A DNA stretch of 64,000 nucleotides from Corynebacterium glyciniphilum AJ 3170 (GTDB lineage Bacteria > Actinomycetota > Actinomycetes > Mycobacteriales > Mycobacteriaceae), in NCBI RefSeq assembly GCF_007673095.1, contig NZ_VDYZ01000002.1:248001-312000 (forward strand), given 5' to 3'. The notes under the pieces were generated by a model. It did not search any database. It saw only the letters and a program-made list of their open reading frames with translations, and was not told the DNA's origin. Positions 38,190 to 48,633 of this stretch are shown piece by piece. Numbering within the stretch: the stretch's first letter is position 1; the number at the start of each line of letters is the position of its first letter. A program made the position numbers and the translations under genes.

Positions 38190-39008
38190 ATGGACTTTGT
38201 CGACCCGTCGATCAGGACGGTCTACGAGACCCTCGACCTGATCGGGGTGGTGCTCTACGGGATGATCGGGGCGATCATCGCCCGCGCCCGCAACCTGGAC
38301 TTCATCGGAATCGTCTTCCTCTCCATCATCACCGCTTTGGGCGGTGGGATGATCCGGGACGTCCTCATCGACAACGGACCTCCGGCAGCCATGCAGGACA
38401 TGCGTTACTTCGGTATGGCACTGGTAGGCGCGGTGGTGTCGACGATGATCCACATGAACTCACGTGGGTGGGAGATCTTCCGTGTGCACGGCGACGCCGT
38501 CGTCCTCGGCGTCTGGGCCGCGACCGGTTCAACGAAAGCACTGGCCAACGGCCTGCCGTGGTCATCCGCCCTCTTCCTCGGCGTGCTGACCGTCGTCGGC
38601 GGCGGCATGATCCGCGACGTGATGACCGGTTCGGTTCCCGCCATCTTCGGCGGGGCGACGCTCTACGCCACACCGGCCGTCCTCACCGCCGCCGTCATGG
38701 TCGGGATCTACTCCCTCGACGCGTCCGGGGTGGCGGGCGACTTCCCGGTGCTCCTCGTCGGCCTGATCGTCGCACCCTTCCTCGGCTCCGGCCTGATGAT
38801 CACCGCCTACTGGCGGGGGTGGGTACTCCCCGGCATGCAGGACCTGTCCTGGGCGACGCAGAAGAAACTGCGGCAGCCGATGACCCTGGCCCGCGACATG
38901 AGCAGGAGACGGTGGCGACTGCGGCGGCGTGCGGAACGTCAGGAGCAGGAAGAGCGCGATCGGACAGACGAGACGGCAAGAGAAGATGAGGACACTCCCG
39001 GTCGCTAG
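38190..39008 (+). CDS. TRIC/UPF0126-type membrane protein
   Basis: 272 residues with seven predicted helices and the doubled family motif ALGGGMIRDVL near 52 and VVGGGMIRDVM near 138, one per repeat. Homologues are trimeric intracellular cation channel-like proteins (YicG family). The C-terminal 45 residues are a highly charged Arg/Glu tail (RRRWRLRRRAERQEQEERDR). It is only 28 nt after the DMT gene but has its own leaderless promoter. Confidence 0.88.
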   Translation: MDFVDPSIRTVYETLDLIGVVLYGMIGAIIARARNLDFIGIVFLSIITALGGGMIRDVLIDNGPPAAMQDMRYFGMALVGAVVSTMIHMNSRGWEIFRVHGDAVVLGVWAATGSTKALANGLPWSSALFLGVLTVVGGGMIRDVMTGSVPAIFGGATLYATPAVLTAAVMVGIYSLDASGVAGDFPVLLVGLIVAPFLGSGLMITAYWRGWVLPGMQDLSWATQKKLRQPMTLARDMSRRRWRLRRRAERQEQEERDRTDETAREDEDTPGR

Positions 39009-39074
39009 AAGTGGCGTCCCTCGTGGGCCTCCTCGTGGCCCGTACAGCCGCCTTCACGGGAAGCCCGGCCCCGT

Positions 39075-40385
39075 TCAGATCGCGTACTCGAAGCCGATGA
39101 GCATCTCGCCGGACACCCAGAAGCCGAGCACACACCACAAGACCGCACCGGCACCGAGTGCCACGCCCGCCGTGGCGGTGGTCCTCGGCCGCGTGGCAGT
39201 CCTCCACGTCCGCACCAGCTCGACAAGCAGGGGAAGTGTGAGCAGCAGCACCGGCACCAGCAGGAGCCGCGGACGGGAGTGCATGATCCCGTCCGACCCC
39301 AGGACGATGCCGGCCAGGATGACCGCGGGCAGCCACACCTGCCACGGAATACGTCCGGTCCACAGCATCCAGACCGACACCGCGCACAGCAGGGACACCA
39401 GGACCATCGACCAGCTGGAGATCGTGTATCCGGTCAGTTCGCCAGGGAAGTTGCCCGTCACCCACCGCAGCGTCGCCGCCCCCAGGTCGACCCCGGAATG
39501 CCAGCCCCGTTCCTGGGCGGCGAAGTACCCGCCGATATCCGCGACCTTGCTGTCGGCCCACGCCAGATAGGCCACGATCCCGAGGGACCCGACCACCGGC
39601 GCAGCCACTGCGGCCACAGGAAATGCCCCGGCAGACTGCTCCGGAGGTGGGCGACGGAGCCGCCACCACCGCCACAGTTCCACGACGGCAGCCACGCACA
39701 GGGTGAGGATCAGTGCCGTGGCGGTCAGGCGGGTCGCACCGGCGACCATTGTCAGGACACCAGCCAGGAGGAAACGCCGTCGCAGCAGGAAGTACAGCGC
39801 CCAGACCGTCACGGCGGTGAACAGGCTCTCCGAGTAGGGCATCCAGTAGACGATCCCCATCGGCGCTCCGACCGCCAGTACCGTCACCACCGCGGACAGC
39901 ACGGCCACCGTCCTGCGGTCGACGGGACCACCACCGTCCGTCCCCCTGCGACGCCACAACTCCACGGCCAGCATGGACACCCCCCAGGCCAGGGCCACCG
40001 TCGCGACGGTGGAGACCATGAGTGCCGCAATGTAGGTGGCGTCCGCCACGTCCAACACGGCCATCGGCGCCGCGATGATCCGGACCAGCACAGGATAGCC
40101 GGGGAAGAAGGCCACGGACTCCCACTGCACCGGGTCAGCCTGGTCGGGGGACATCACGAAACCGGAGTAGCCGTACTCCGAGATCATGGTCATCCAGTGC
40201 GCGTCCCACTGCATCAGGACCTCGCGGAGGCTGTGCCCCTCGCGCCCTCCCCAGACAGCCATCACGATGAACTGCACGGCCCCGGTCACCACCGTCACGA
40301 CGGTAGCCACCACCGCCGTGGTCAACGGGAGGTGCACCCGTGTCGCACGGGGTGTGCGGGGACGTGCGGGCAGTGAAGTATTCAC
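39075..40385 (-). CDS. PIG-V-like membrane mannosyltransferase, probable
   Basis: 436 residues, about ten membrane helices. WDAHWMTMISEYGY after the first helix resembles the WDA...GY motif of PIG-V-type GT-C mannosyltransferases, and MPYSESLFTAVTVWALYFLL resembles the next conserved block. GT-C enzymes use polyprenyl-phosphate sugars and act on the outer membrane face. No experimental role is known to me; in C. glutamicum an uncharacterised membrane protein lies beside leuA. GTG 40385 follows TACGCT by 8 nt and is preferred to codons further upstream. Confidence 0.7.
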   Translation of the reverse strand: MNTSLPARPRTPRATRVHLPLTTAVVATVVTVVTGAVQFIVMAVWGGREGHSLREVLMQWDAHWMTMISEYGYSGFVMSPDQADPVQWESVAFFPGYPVLVRIIAAPMAVLDVADATYIAALMVSTVATVALAWGVSMLAVELWRRRGTDGGGPVDRRTVAVLSAVVTVLAVGAPMGIVYWMPYSESLFTAVTVWALYFLLRRRFLLAGVLTMVAGATRLTATALILTLCVAAVVELWRWWRLRRPPPEQSAGAFPVAAVAAPVVGSLGIVAYLAWADSKVADIGGYFAAQERGWHSGVDLGAATLRWVTGNFPGELTGYTISSWSMVLVSLLCAVSVWMLWTGRIPWQVWLPAVILAGIVLGSDGIMHSRPRLLLVPVLLLTLPLLVELVRTWRTATRPRTTATAGVALGAGAVLWCVLGFWVSGEMLIGFEYAI

Positions 40386-40393
40386 GGTCGACC

Positions 40394-40399
40394 AGCGTA
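40394..40399 (-). promoter_or_regulatory. -10 box (TACGCT), leaderless start of PIG-V-like gene
   Basis: TACGCT on the minus strand ends 8 nt before the GTG at 40385. Confidence 0.45.
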
Positions 40400-40462
40400 C
40401 CGCCTCACCCCGGGCGTAACCCCGGTCACACTTCTCCATTCACACCCTGACGGTCACCGTGT

Positions 40463-40468
40463 TACAGT
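40463..40468 (+). promoter_or_regulatory. -10 box (TACAGT) of the leuL-leuA transcript
   Basis: TACAGT lies 7 nt before the leader-peptide ATG at 40476, so the leucine leader would be translated from a leaderless mRNA. Confidence 0.65.
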
Positions 40469-40475
40469 GGTCGCC

Positions 40476-40532
40476 ATGAATAACTCGCGCGCGCAGCTCC
40501 TCCTTCTCTGCCGCGGCGGGGTCAGGTTCTGA
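40476..40532 (+). CDS. leuL: Leucine leader peptide
   Basis: An 18-codon reading frame, MNNSRAQLLLLCRGGVRF, with four consecutive leucine codons (CTC CTC CTT CTC). It ends 4 nt before a hairpin and 87 nt before leuA. Ribosome stalling at the leucine run when charged tRNA-Leu is scarce would control that hairpin: classical amino-acid attenuation. Leader peptides before leuA have been predicted in corynebacteria. Confidence 0.85.
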   Translation: MNNSRAQLLLLCRGGVRF

Positions 40533-40535
40533 AAA

Positions 40536-42473
<1,938 letters not shown>

Positions 42474-42618
42474 GCCCCTGTGACGACAGCTGGCCGGACC
42501 TCGGCCACTGTGCGGGAGTGACCGTCGGACCCCTGGCCCCGACAACCGGATCACGGTGTGGTGCACCTCCGACAGCCCCGAAGTTCGGGAGCCTTAGCAC
42601 CCACGGCGTGGCGGAACG

Positions 42619-42624
42619 TATGAT
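42619..42624 (+). promoter_or_regulatory. -10 box (TATGAT), leaderless start of DnaQ-like gene
   Basis: TATGAT is 7 nt before the ATG at 42632 and overlaps two earlier ATG codons in the same frame, making the third ATG the likely start. Confidence 0.55.
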
Positions 42625-42631
42625 GTCCTCC

Positions 42632-44386
42632 ATGACTTCCCCCGGTTCCGGCCCCGACGCCGCTGACGGCGCCCCGCGAAGCGGGCAGGGCCGTTCCCGC
42701 CGACGCCGTCGTCAGGTTCACCGCCGCTCCGCACCACCGTCAGCCCAGATCGTCGAGCAGGCCGAGCAGGCCGACAGTACCGGCGCTGTCGGTGCCACCG
42801 CCGGTACCGGTGTCGACACCGACAGCGCCCTGCCCCCGAAGACCTCCCGTCGCCACCTGCCGAAGACGTTCCACGGCACACTGCCGAGCGTGGAAGAGGC
42901 CCCCTTCGTCGAGATCACCGTCGCGACCTCGGGGATTCACCCCAGTACCTCGCGGCTCGTCGCCTTCTCCGCGACCCTGCACACCGCCGACGGCGAACGT
43001 GCCGTCTTCAACGGGAACCGTCCTGCGTCCGCACAGGCCGGCTCCACCGTGGGAGCGGACGCCCCCGCCGGAGAAGATCAGACGACCGAGGAGACGATTC
43101 CGGTCACCGGCATCGTGCAGCAGATCAACCCCGGTGAGGATCCCGGCCCGTGGCATCTGCACGGGTACACGGAGGCCGATCTCGGCCAGGCCCCCGGATT
43201 CGCCACCGTGGCACCGTTGTTGTTCGACCTCATCGACGGACGGACCCTGATCTGCCATAATTCCACGTTGACCTGGGGCTTCATCCAGTTCGAGTACCGT
43301 CGGGCACAGCGCGCCGCCAACCGTGGCGCCCAGCGGAACAACCCGCGGGGACGGCGACGTAACCAGCGCCGACCCAAAAAAGTCGCAGTGCCCACGCCGG
43401 CGCGCATCGTCGACACCCTGGCGTCGTCGAGACGTGCCGGTGTGCCGGTGGCGGACCCCCGGTTGCGGAGCATCGCGGCCCACTACGCCGAGGCCCACGG
43501 CCTTGTCCTTCCGTCCGACGCCCTACCGTGGCTGGGTCAGGTCGCGAGTCTGGAACGCGCCGACACCCTCGCCGACGACCTGCTGCTCGCCGACAACCGT
43601 ATCCTCTTTCCGCTCTACCGCACCCAGCGGGACCTGGCTGCGGACACGGCCGACAACGCCCCTGGTGGCATGTCGGTCGCTGACCCCTCCGATCTCACCG
43701 CCGACCGCTTCGGCCTGCAGCGCAGTACAGTGCGGGTGGACGCGACGACGTCGCCACGCCCCTTCGGTAATCCCGGCACGCCTGACGGACCGAAGCTGGT
43801 ACAGGGCATGGAGTTCGTCGTCAGCCCGGATGTCGGGGTCGATCCCGATGTCCTGATCAGCTCCGCGACCCGCGCGGGCCTGGTCTACAGCGAGAAACTC
43901 AACCGGACCTCCAGCCTGGTGGTCTGCAACCGCAGTCATGAACTGCGCGGCAAGGCGATGCACGGGGAGCGCAAGAACATCCCGCTGTTCACGGACGACG
44001 AGTTCCTTGCGGCCCTGGAGGACGTCTCCGACGGCTCGACGGAGATCACCGTGCCGGACGCCCGGCCTGCGACCCCCAGGATTCCGGCCCCTCAGCGCGG
44101 CAAGAACCGCAGCCAGGGAAGAAGCCAGGGACGCGGTCAGAGCCGCAGCCGTAGCCAGTCCCGCGGTGGTCGCGGCCGTGGCGGCCAGGGCGGCCACAAT
44201 GACCAGGGTGGAAGAAATGACACCCCGACAGAGACCCCTTCCACCGGTAAGACCGGTGGCGGTACGGGAGCGGGACGCTCCTCGTCCAACCGGCGGCGGC
44301 GCCGTCGGGGATCAGGACGCTCCGGCGGAAACCAGAACCGGCAGAAACAGAACCAGTCCCACAATCAGAATCAGAAACAAGGGTGA
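42632..44386 (+). CDS. DnaQ-like protein with degenerate exonuclease site, BRCT domain and RG-rich tail
   Basis: 584 residues. A basic, disordered N-terminus (1-75) leads to an exonuclease-like domain (about 88-340). The Exo I motif, normally VDxETTGxHP, reads FVEITVATSGIHP at 92-104; Exo II reads CHNSTLTWGF without the aspartate; Exo III has LERADTLADD in place of HxAxxD. I therefore see no intact DEDD metal site. A BRCT domain follows (about 395-475, LVQGMEFVVSPDVGVDPDVL). The last 100 residues are Arg/Gly/Ser/Gln/Asn repeats resembling RNA-binding RGG tails. Homologues beside leuA are annotated DNA polymerase III epsilon; a structural or nucleic-acid binding role fits better here. Confidence 0.8.
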   Translation: MTSPGSGPDAADGAPRSGQGRSRRRRRQVHRRSAPPSAQIVEQAEQADSTGAVGATAGTGVDTDSALPPKTSRRHLPKTFHGTLPSVEEAPFVEITVATSGIHPSTSRLVAFSATLHTADGERAVFNGNRPASAQAGSTVGADAPAGEDQTTEETIPVTGIVQQINPGEDPGPWHLHGYTEADLGQAPGFATVAPLLFDLIDGRTLICHNSTLTWGFIQFEYRRAQRAANRGAQRNNPRGRRRNQRRPKKVAVPTPARIVDTLASSRRAGVPVADPRLRSIAAHYAEAHGLVLPSDALPWLGQVASLERADTLADDLLLADNRILFPLYRTQRDLAADTADNAPGGMSVADPSDLTADRFGLQRSTVRVDATTSPRPFGNPGTPDGPKLVQGMEFVVSPDVGVDPDVLISSATRAGLVYSEKLNRTSSLVVCNRSHELRGKAMHGERKNIPLFTDDEFLAALEDVSDGSTEITVPDARPATPRIPAPQRGKNRSQGRSQGRGQSRSRSQSRGGRGRGGQGGHNDQGGRNDTPTETPSTGKTGGGTGAGRSSSNRRRRRRGSGRSGGNQNRQKQNQSHNQNQKQG

Positions 44387-45657
44387 TCGAAGCAATGGGT
44401 GTGTTGACCTCACTTGCTGTCCGTGCCGCGGACCTCGCGACCTGGGCGTCGAAGAAGACGGGCCGTGGTTCCGGCGGCATGATCGGCGGGCTCATCGCCG
44501 ACATGATTGACCCCAAGCTCATGGAGCAGCTCGGTGACGGTCGCCCCTGCACCATCGTCACCGGGACGAACGGCAAGTCCACGACCACCCGCATGCTCGC
44601 CGAAGCGGTCCGCACGCTGGGCACGGTCGCCACCAACGACGGCGGCGACAACATGGACGCCGGGGTCATCTCCGCTCTGCTGGCAGGTCGTGGCCGCGAC
44701 CGTATCGTCCTGGAGGTCGACGAACTCCACGTTCCCGCCATCGCCGAGAAGCTCGACTGCGATGTGCTGGTCCTGCTCAACCTGTCCCGCGACCAGCTCG
44801 ACCGCGTCGGCGAGATCAACAAGATCGAGCGAGTTCTGCGGGAGTGCGTGGAGAAGCGCCCCGGCATGACCGTCATCGCCAACTGTGACGACGTCCAGGT
44901 CACCTCGGTGGCGTGGGACTGCCCGAACGTCGTGTGGGTCTCCGCCGGTGTCGGTTTCACCGGTGACTCCACGTCCTGCCCCCGCACCGGCGGTGCGGTG
45001 GTCCGCACCGAGAAAGCCGACGGCTCGCCGGACTGGTTCGCGGTGAAGCATCTGCCGGACGGCCGGGAGTTCCGTCGCCCGACCCCCACCTGGACCGTCA
45101 CCGCAGAGGGACTGACCACCCCGGACGGGGAGCTGATGCCGATGTCGCTGAAGCTGCCGGGCAACGCCAACCGGGGCAATGCCGCCCAGGCCATCGCCGC
45201 CGCCGTGGCACTGGGAGTGGACGAGACGACAGCGCTCGCCGCCGCCGAACGTGTCGACGATGTCGCCGGGCGGTACTCCACCGTCAACCTCGAGGGGCGC
45301 GAGATCCACCTGCTCCTCGCGAAGAATCCTGCGGGGTGGCAGGAGGCCCTGTCCATGGTCGACCGTTCGGCGGACGGTCTGGTCATCGCGGTCAACGGCC
45401 AGGTCGCCGACGGGCAGGACCTGTCCTGGCTGTGGGACGTGAAGTTCGAGAACTTCGAGGACATCAAGGTCGTCGCCGCCGGTGAACGGTCGGCCGACCT
45501 GGCGGTCCGGTTGGGCTACGCCGGTGTGGAACACCAGACCGTCGCCGACACCGTCGCCGCGGTGCGTGCCTGCCCACCCGGTCGTGTGGAGGTGCTGGCC
45601 AATTACACCGCCTTCCGTGACCTGCGCAAGGACCTGCAGAAGGAGATCTCCCAGTGA
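44383..45657 (+). CDS. murT: Lipid II isoglutaminyl synthase subunit MurT
   Basis: 424 residues. Mur-ligase-like ATPase that, with GatD, amidates D-glutamate of the lipid II stem peptide. The P-loop is VTGTNGKSTTTRMLAEAV near 60-77, the central domain has VLEVDELHVPAI and LLNLSRDQLDR, and a C-terminal DUF1727 domain ends the protein. Between about 190 and 220 the usual four-cysteine zinc ribbon is reduced to a single cysteine (STSCPRTGGA). GTG 44383 overlaps the preceding stop (GTGA); ATG 44395 is an alternative. Operon with gatD (4-nt overlap). Confidence 0.94.
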   Translation: MIEAMGVLTSLAVRAADLATWASKKTGRGSGGMIGGLIADMIDPKLMEQLGDGRPCTIVTGTNGKSTTTRMLAEAVRTLGTVATNDGGDNMDAGVISALLAGRGRDRIVLEVDELHVPAIAEKLDCDVLVLLNLSRDQLDRVGEINKIERVLRECVEKRPGMTVIANCDDVQVTSVAWDCPNVVWVSAGVGFTGDSTSCPRTGGAVVRTEKADGSPDWFAVKHLPDGREFRRPTPTWTVTAEGLTTPDGELMPMSLKLPGNANRGNAAQAIAAAVALGVDETTALAAAERVDDVAGRYSTVNLEGREIHLLLAKNPAGWQEALSMVDRSADGLVIAVNGQVADGQDLSWLWDVKFENFEDIKVVAAGERSADLAVRLGYAGVEHQTVADTVAAVRACPPGRVEVLANYTAFRDLRKDLQKEISQ

Positions 45658-46484
45658 ATGCCGCCCGTGAAGCGACCCTGAATATCGGCCTCGTCCTGCC
45701 TGACGTCCTGGGCACCTACGGCGACGACGGTAATGCGCTGGTCCTGCGTCAGCGTGCCCGGATGCGCGGTATCAGCGCCGAGATCCACCCCATCACTCTC
45801 GGGGACGGTGTTCCGGAGACCCTGGACATCTACACCGTCGGTGGTGGCGAGGACGTGGCCCAGATCCTCGCCGCAGACCATCTGATCGCCGACGGGGCGA
45901 TGGCGCGCGCGGTCCAGGCCGGCCGGCCGGTCCTCGCGATCTGTGCCGGTCTGCAGGTCTTCGGCACCTCCTTCCGCGCCTCGGACCGGATGGTCGACGG
46001 CCTGGGCCTCCTCGACGTCACCACGTCCTCCCTGCAGAACCGCATGATCGGCGAAGTGCGGTCCAACCCGGACCTGAAGGGCTTCGGGCTGACCGCCGGT
46101 TCACTCGGCTCGGCAGGGGTGTTGACCGAGCCGCTGACCGGCTTCGCGAACCACCAGGGGGCGACACTGCTGGGACCGGACGCCTCCCCGCTGGGGTACG
46201 TCACCGAAGGGGTGGGCAACACGGACGCCCACGGCGCCCTGTCCGGTGGACTGGGCCACGACCGCGCAGGCAAGGAAGTGTACTTCGAGGGTGCGGTGCA
46301 GGGCTCGATCGTGGCGACGTACATGCACGGCCCGATACTCGCCCGGAACCCCCAGCTGGCTGATCTGCTGCTCGCCTCCGCGATGGACACCACGCTCGCC
46401 GAGCTGCCCCCGTTGACCGGTGCTTTCGCCACCCAGCTCGACGAGGAGGTCGCCCGGCTGAGGTCGGAGCGGTTGAAGGCCTGA
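45654..46484 (+). CDS. gatD: Lipid II isoglutaminyl synthase, glutamine amidotransferase GatD
   Basis: 276 residues, class I-like glutamine amidotransferase that feeds ammonia to MurT. Nucleophile cysteine in VLAICAGLQVFG near 98, active histidine in ATYMHGPILARNP near 225, and the GatD-type start NIGLVLPDVLGTYGDDGNAL. AGGAG is 8 nt before GTG 45654, and the gene overlaps murT by 4 nt. It ends 12 nt before the convergent GST gene, where the conserved block gives way to accessory genes. Confidence 0.95.
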   Translation: MNAAREATLNIGLVLPDVLGTYGDDGNALVLRQRARMRGISAEIHPITLGDGVPETLDIYTVGGGEDVAQILAADHLIADGAMARAVQAGRPVLAICAGLQVFGTSFRASDRMVDGLGLLDVTTSSLQNRMIGEVRSNPDLKGFGLTAGSLGSAGVLTEPLTGFANHQGATLLGPDASPLGYVTEGVGNTDAHGALSGGLGHDRAGKEVYFEGAVQGSIVATYMHGPILARNPQLADLLLASAMDTTLAELPPLTGAFATQLDEEVARLRSERLKA

Positions 46485-46496
46485 TCCCGCTTCTGC

Positions 46497-47552
46497 TCAG
46501 ACGAACGCGCCCCGCTCGTCGCCGTCCAGCACATCCTCGCTGCGGGGCGGCTCCGGCGCAGTCCCCGCACCGAACGGTGAACCACCCAGCGACTCTCGAC
46601 CGTGCGGGGTGTAGAAGTTCGCGGGGTCAGGACCGCACGCGATGATCCCCGAGGGGTTCACCTGTGTGATGACCGTGTAGTAGTGCTCCTTGATCTGCGG
46701 GAAGTTCACCGTGTCACCGAAACCGGGGGTCTGGAAGAGATCGCGGAGATAGCCCCACAGGTTCGGCTTCTGCGCAATCGTGTAGCGGTTGCACTTGAAG
46801 AGTCCGTGGTACACCATGTCGAACCGGATCAGCGTGGCGAACAGGTTCACGTCCGCCAGGGTGATCTGATCGCCGACGAGATAGCGCTGTCGACCAAGCC
46901 GCTCCTCCAGTTCGTCGAGCATGGTGAACAGCTCATCGACGGCACGGTCGTAAGTCTCCTGACTGTCCGCCAGTCCGCACCGGTAGACGCCGACGTTGAC
47001 GGAGCTGAACATCCGCTCGGACAGCTCGTCGATCTCAACCCGCAGGTGCTCCGGGTAGAGGTCGGGTGCGCCGGGGCGATGGAACTTCGTCCATTCGGTG
47101 GCGAAGTCAGCCACCAGAGTCGGAAAATCATTCGTGATCACCGCGGCTGAGTCAATGTCGACCAACGCGGGGACGGTGACGCCGCCGGTGTAACCGGGAT
47201 GCCGGTGAAGGTAGCAGTCGCGCAGGCGCCCGACACCCAGCACTGGGTCGACGGAGTCGTCATAGAGGTCGAAAGTCCAGGACTTCCAGTCATGCGTGGG
47301 GCCGCACATCCCGAGCGAGACCGCGTCCTCGAGGCCGAGGAGCCGTCGGACGATGATCGCACGGTGGGCGAACGGGCACGCCCGGGCCCCGACGAGACGG
47401 TAGGTGTCTGACGCGACCGGCCGGAACCGGGGCTGCCCCTGCCCGCCGGGGTGGGTGGACGGGTCGGCTACCACCCTGTCGTCGAAGCCGTCCACATCGA
47501 GCTGGAAACCGGTGTCCTCTGTGCCTTCTGTGTCCTCTGCTGTCGTGCTCAC
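46497..47552 (-). CDS. Xi-class GST-like hydroquinone reductase
   Basis: 351 residues. The thioredoxin-like domain has the catalytic cysteine in GARACPFAHRAI near 60 (family CPWAHR), then SWTFDLYDDSVDPVLG. The helical GST C-domain has RYLVGDQITLADVNLFATLI and FKCNRYTIAQKPNLWGYLRDLF, matching the ECM4/YqjG group that reductively removes thiols from hydroquinones. Corynebacteria make mycothiol rather than glutathione, so the natural thiol is probably mycothiol. GTG 47552 has AAGGAG; its first bases overlap the end of the Ldh2-type gene, so the two are one operon. Confidence 0.9.
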   Translation of the reverse strand: MSTTAEDTEGTEDTGFQLDVDGFDDRVVADPSTHPGGQGQPRFRPVASDTYRLVGARACPFAHRAIIVRRLLGLEDAVSLGMCGPTHDWKSWTFDLYDDSVDPVLGVGRLRDCYLHRHPGYTGGVTVPALVDIDSAAVITNDFPTLVADFATEWTKFHRPGAPDLYPEHLRVEIDELSERMFSSVNVGVYRCGLADSQETYDRAVDELFTMLDELEERLGRQRYLVGDQITLADVNLFATLIRFDMVYHGLFKCNRYTIAQKPNLWGYLRDLFQTPGFGDTVNFPQIKEHYYTVITQVNPSGIIACGPDPANFYTPHGRESLGGSPFGAGTAPEPPRSEDVLDGDERGAFV

Positions 47553-48514
47553 GGGTTACTCCTTTCCACGAGTGCCTGGTAGACGTCGTCGGCGATGTCG
47601 AGCACCTGCGCCGGCGGTCGTCGCCGTCCGGGCAGGGTCATCCCGTAATTCTCCTCGAGACGGTGTAGTTGTGCACCCAGTCGCTCCGTGTAACCCCCTG
47701 TCGCAGACTCAGGATGGACGGCGAGCAGGAACATCCCGACCGAGGGGCTGTCACGCCCGGCATCGAACCCTGAGGCATCGGTGGACCACCGGGCGCCGGC
47801 GAACGCGGCGAGGGCCTCGACCATCAGCCCGATATTCGTCATCTTCTGCCCACCCGCCGGACGGAGAGAGCCCGTGAGCGCGTCGGCGGCATCGGTCGTC
47901 GGACGTCCCTCCTGGTCGACGGCCCACGCCGACGGAATCTCCCGTCCTTCCTCGGCGTGGCGTCGGACGGTGACATACGCAGCTGCGCTGATCCCCTGGT
48001 CTATCACCAGTGGGGACGGCTCCGCCGGCGCTGCGAACGACATCGGGTTCGTCCCGAGGACTGCGGTGGCGGCACCGTCCGGGGCGACGAGGGCCGGAGA
48101 GTTTGCGACCGCAAGGGACATGAGCCCGTGGTCTGCCAGCACCGTCGTGTAATAGGCGAGTTCACCACAGGTGAACGAGTTGTGCAGACGCAGCACCGCA
48201 ACGCCCTGCTCACCTGCAGCTTCGAGCAGTGTGGGTAGTGCGGTGTCGAATGCCCCCTGCGCTGTACCTTCGACGGCATCGACGCTGACGACCGCTCCAG
48301 ACCGGGAGACCGAGGGAACTGCCACACCGTTGAGAGCTCCCCGTCGGAGAGCTGTGAGGTAGTCCAGGAGGTGCAGGACGCCCACCTCCGCACGTCCGCG
48401 GGTCTCGGCGGCGACGGTGGCCCGGGCGAGACTACCTGCGGTCAGTTCATTCGCGCCGGCGCGTCGGAGAACGTCCCGGCACAGTGTTTCGAGCGTGTCC
48501 GGAGAGATCTCCAC
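47549..48514 (-). CDS. Ldh2/YlbC-family NAD(P)-dependent dehydrogenase
   Basis: 321 residues of the malate/L-sulfolactate/ureidoglycolate dehydrogenase family, whose members also include delta1-piperideine/pyrroline-2-carboxylate reductases. Seen are RLHNSFTCGELAYYTTVLAD (catalytic His region), GTNPMSFAAP, and the glycine-rich end GLMVEALAAFAGA. GTG 48514 is preferred (AAAGG 11 nt upstream); the frame opens earlier at 48550 inside the operator. It is divergent from the GntR gene with a TGTGATCAC palindrome between. A reductase of a cyclic imino acid or a 2-oxo acid would fit the neighbouring amine-type catabolic genes. Confidence 0.85.
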   Translation of the reverse strand: MEISPDTLETLCRDVLRRAGANELTAGSLARATVAAETRGRAEVGVLHLLDYLTALRRGALNGVAVPSVSRSGAVVSVDAVEGTAQGAFDTALPTLLEAAGEQGVAVLRLHNSFTCGELAYYTTVLADHGLMSLAVANSPALVAPDGAATAVLGTNPMSFAAPAEPSPLVIDQGISAAAYVTVRRHAEEGREIPSAWAVDQEGRPTTDAADALTGSLRPAGGQKMTNIGLMVEALAAFAGARWSTDASGFDAGRDSPSVGMFLLAVHPESATGGYTERLGAQLHRLEENYGMTLPGRRRPPAQVLDIADDVYQALVERSNP

Positions 48515-48538
48515 GGGTGCGACCGCCTTTCGTCGGTG

Positions 48539-48554
48539 ATTTGTGATCACGAAA
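48539..48554. promoter_or_regulatory. Palindromic operator between gntR and Ldh2-type gene
   Basis: ATTTGTGATCACGAAA matches the sites at 27609 and 49338 (one change in the TGTGATCACA core). It sits just upstream of both divergent genes, suggesting autoregulation. Confidence 0.7.
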
Positions 48555-48620
48555 CTATCTCCCTACGACGTCCGATGCAAGGCCAGGTCGCCCGGGGACG
48601 GCCCCCTCCGCCGCCCTCGG

Positions 48621-48626
48621 TATAGT
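48621..48626 (+). promoter_or_regulatory. -10 box (TATAGT), leaderless start of gntR gene
   Basis: TATAGT lies 7 nt before the ATG at 48634 with no ribosome binding site between. Confidence 0.6.
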
Positions 48627-48633
48627 GAACCGC

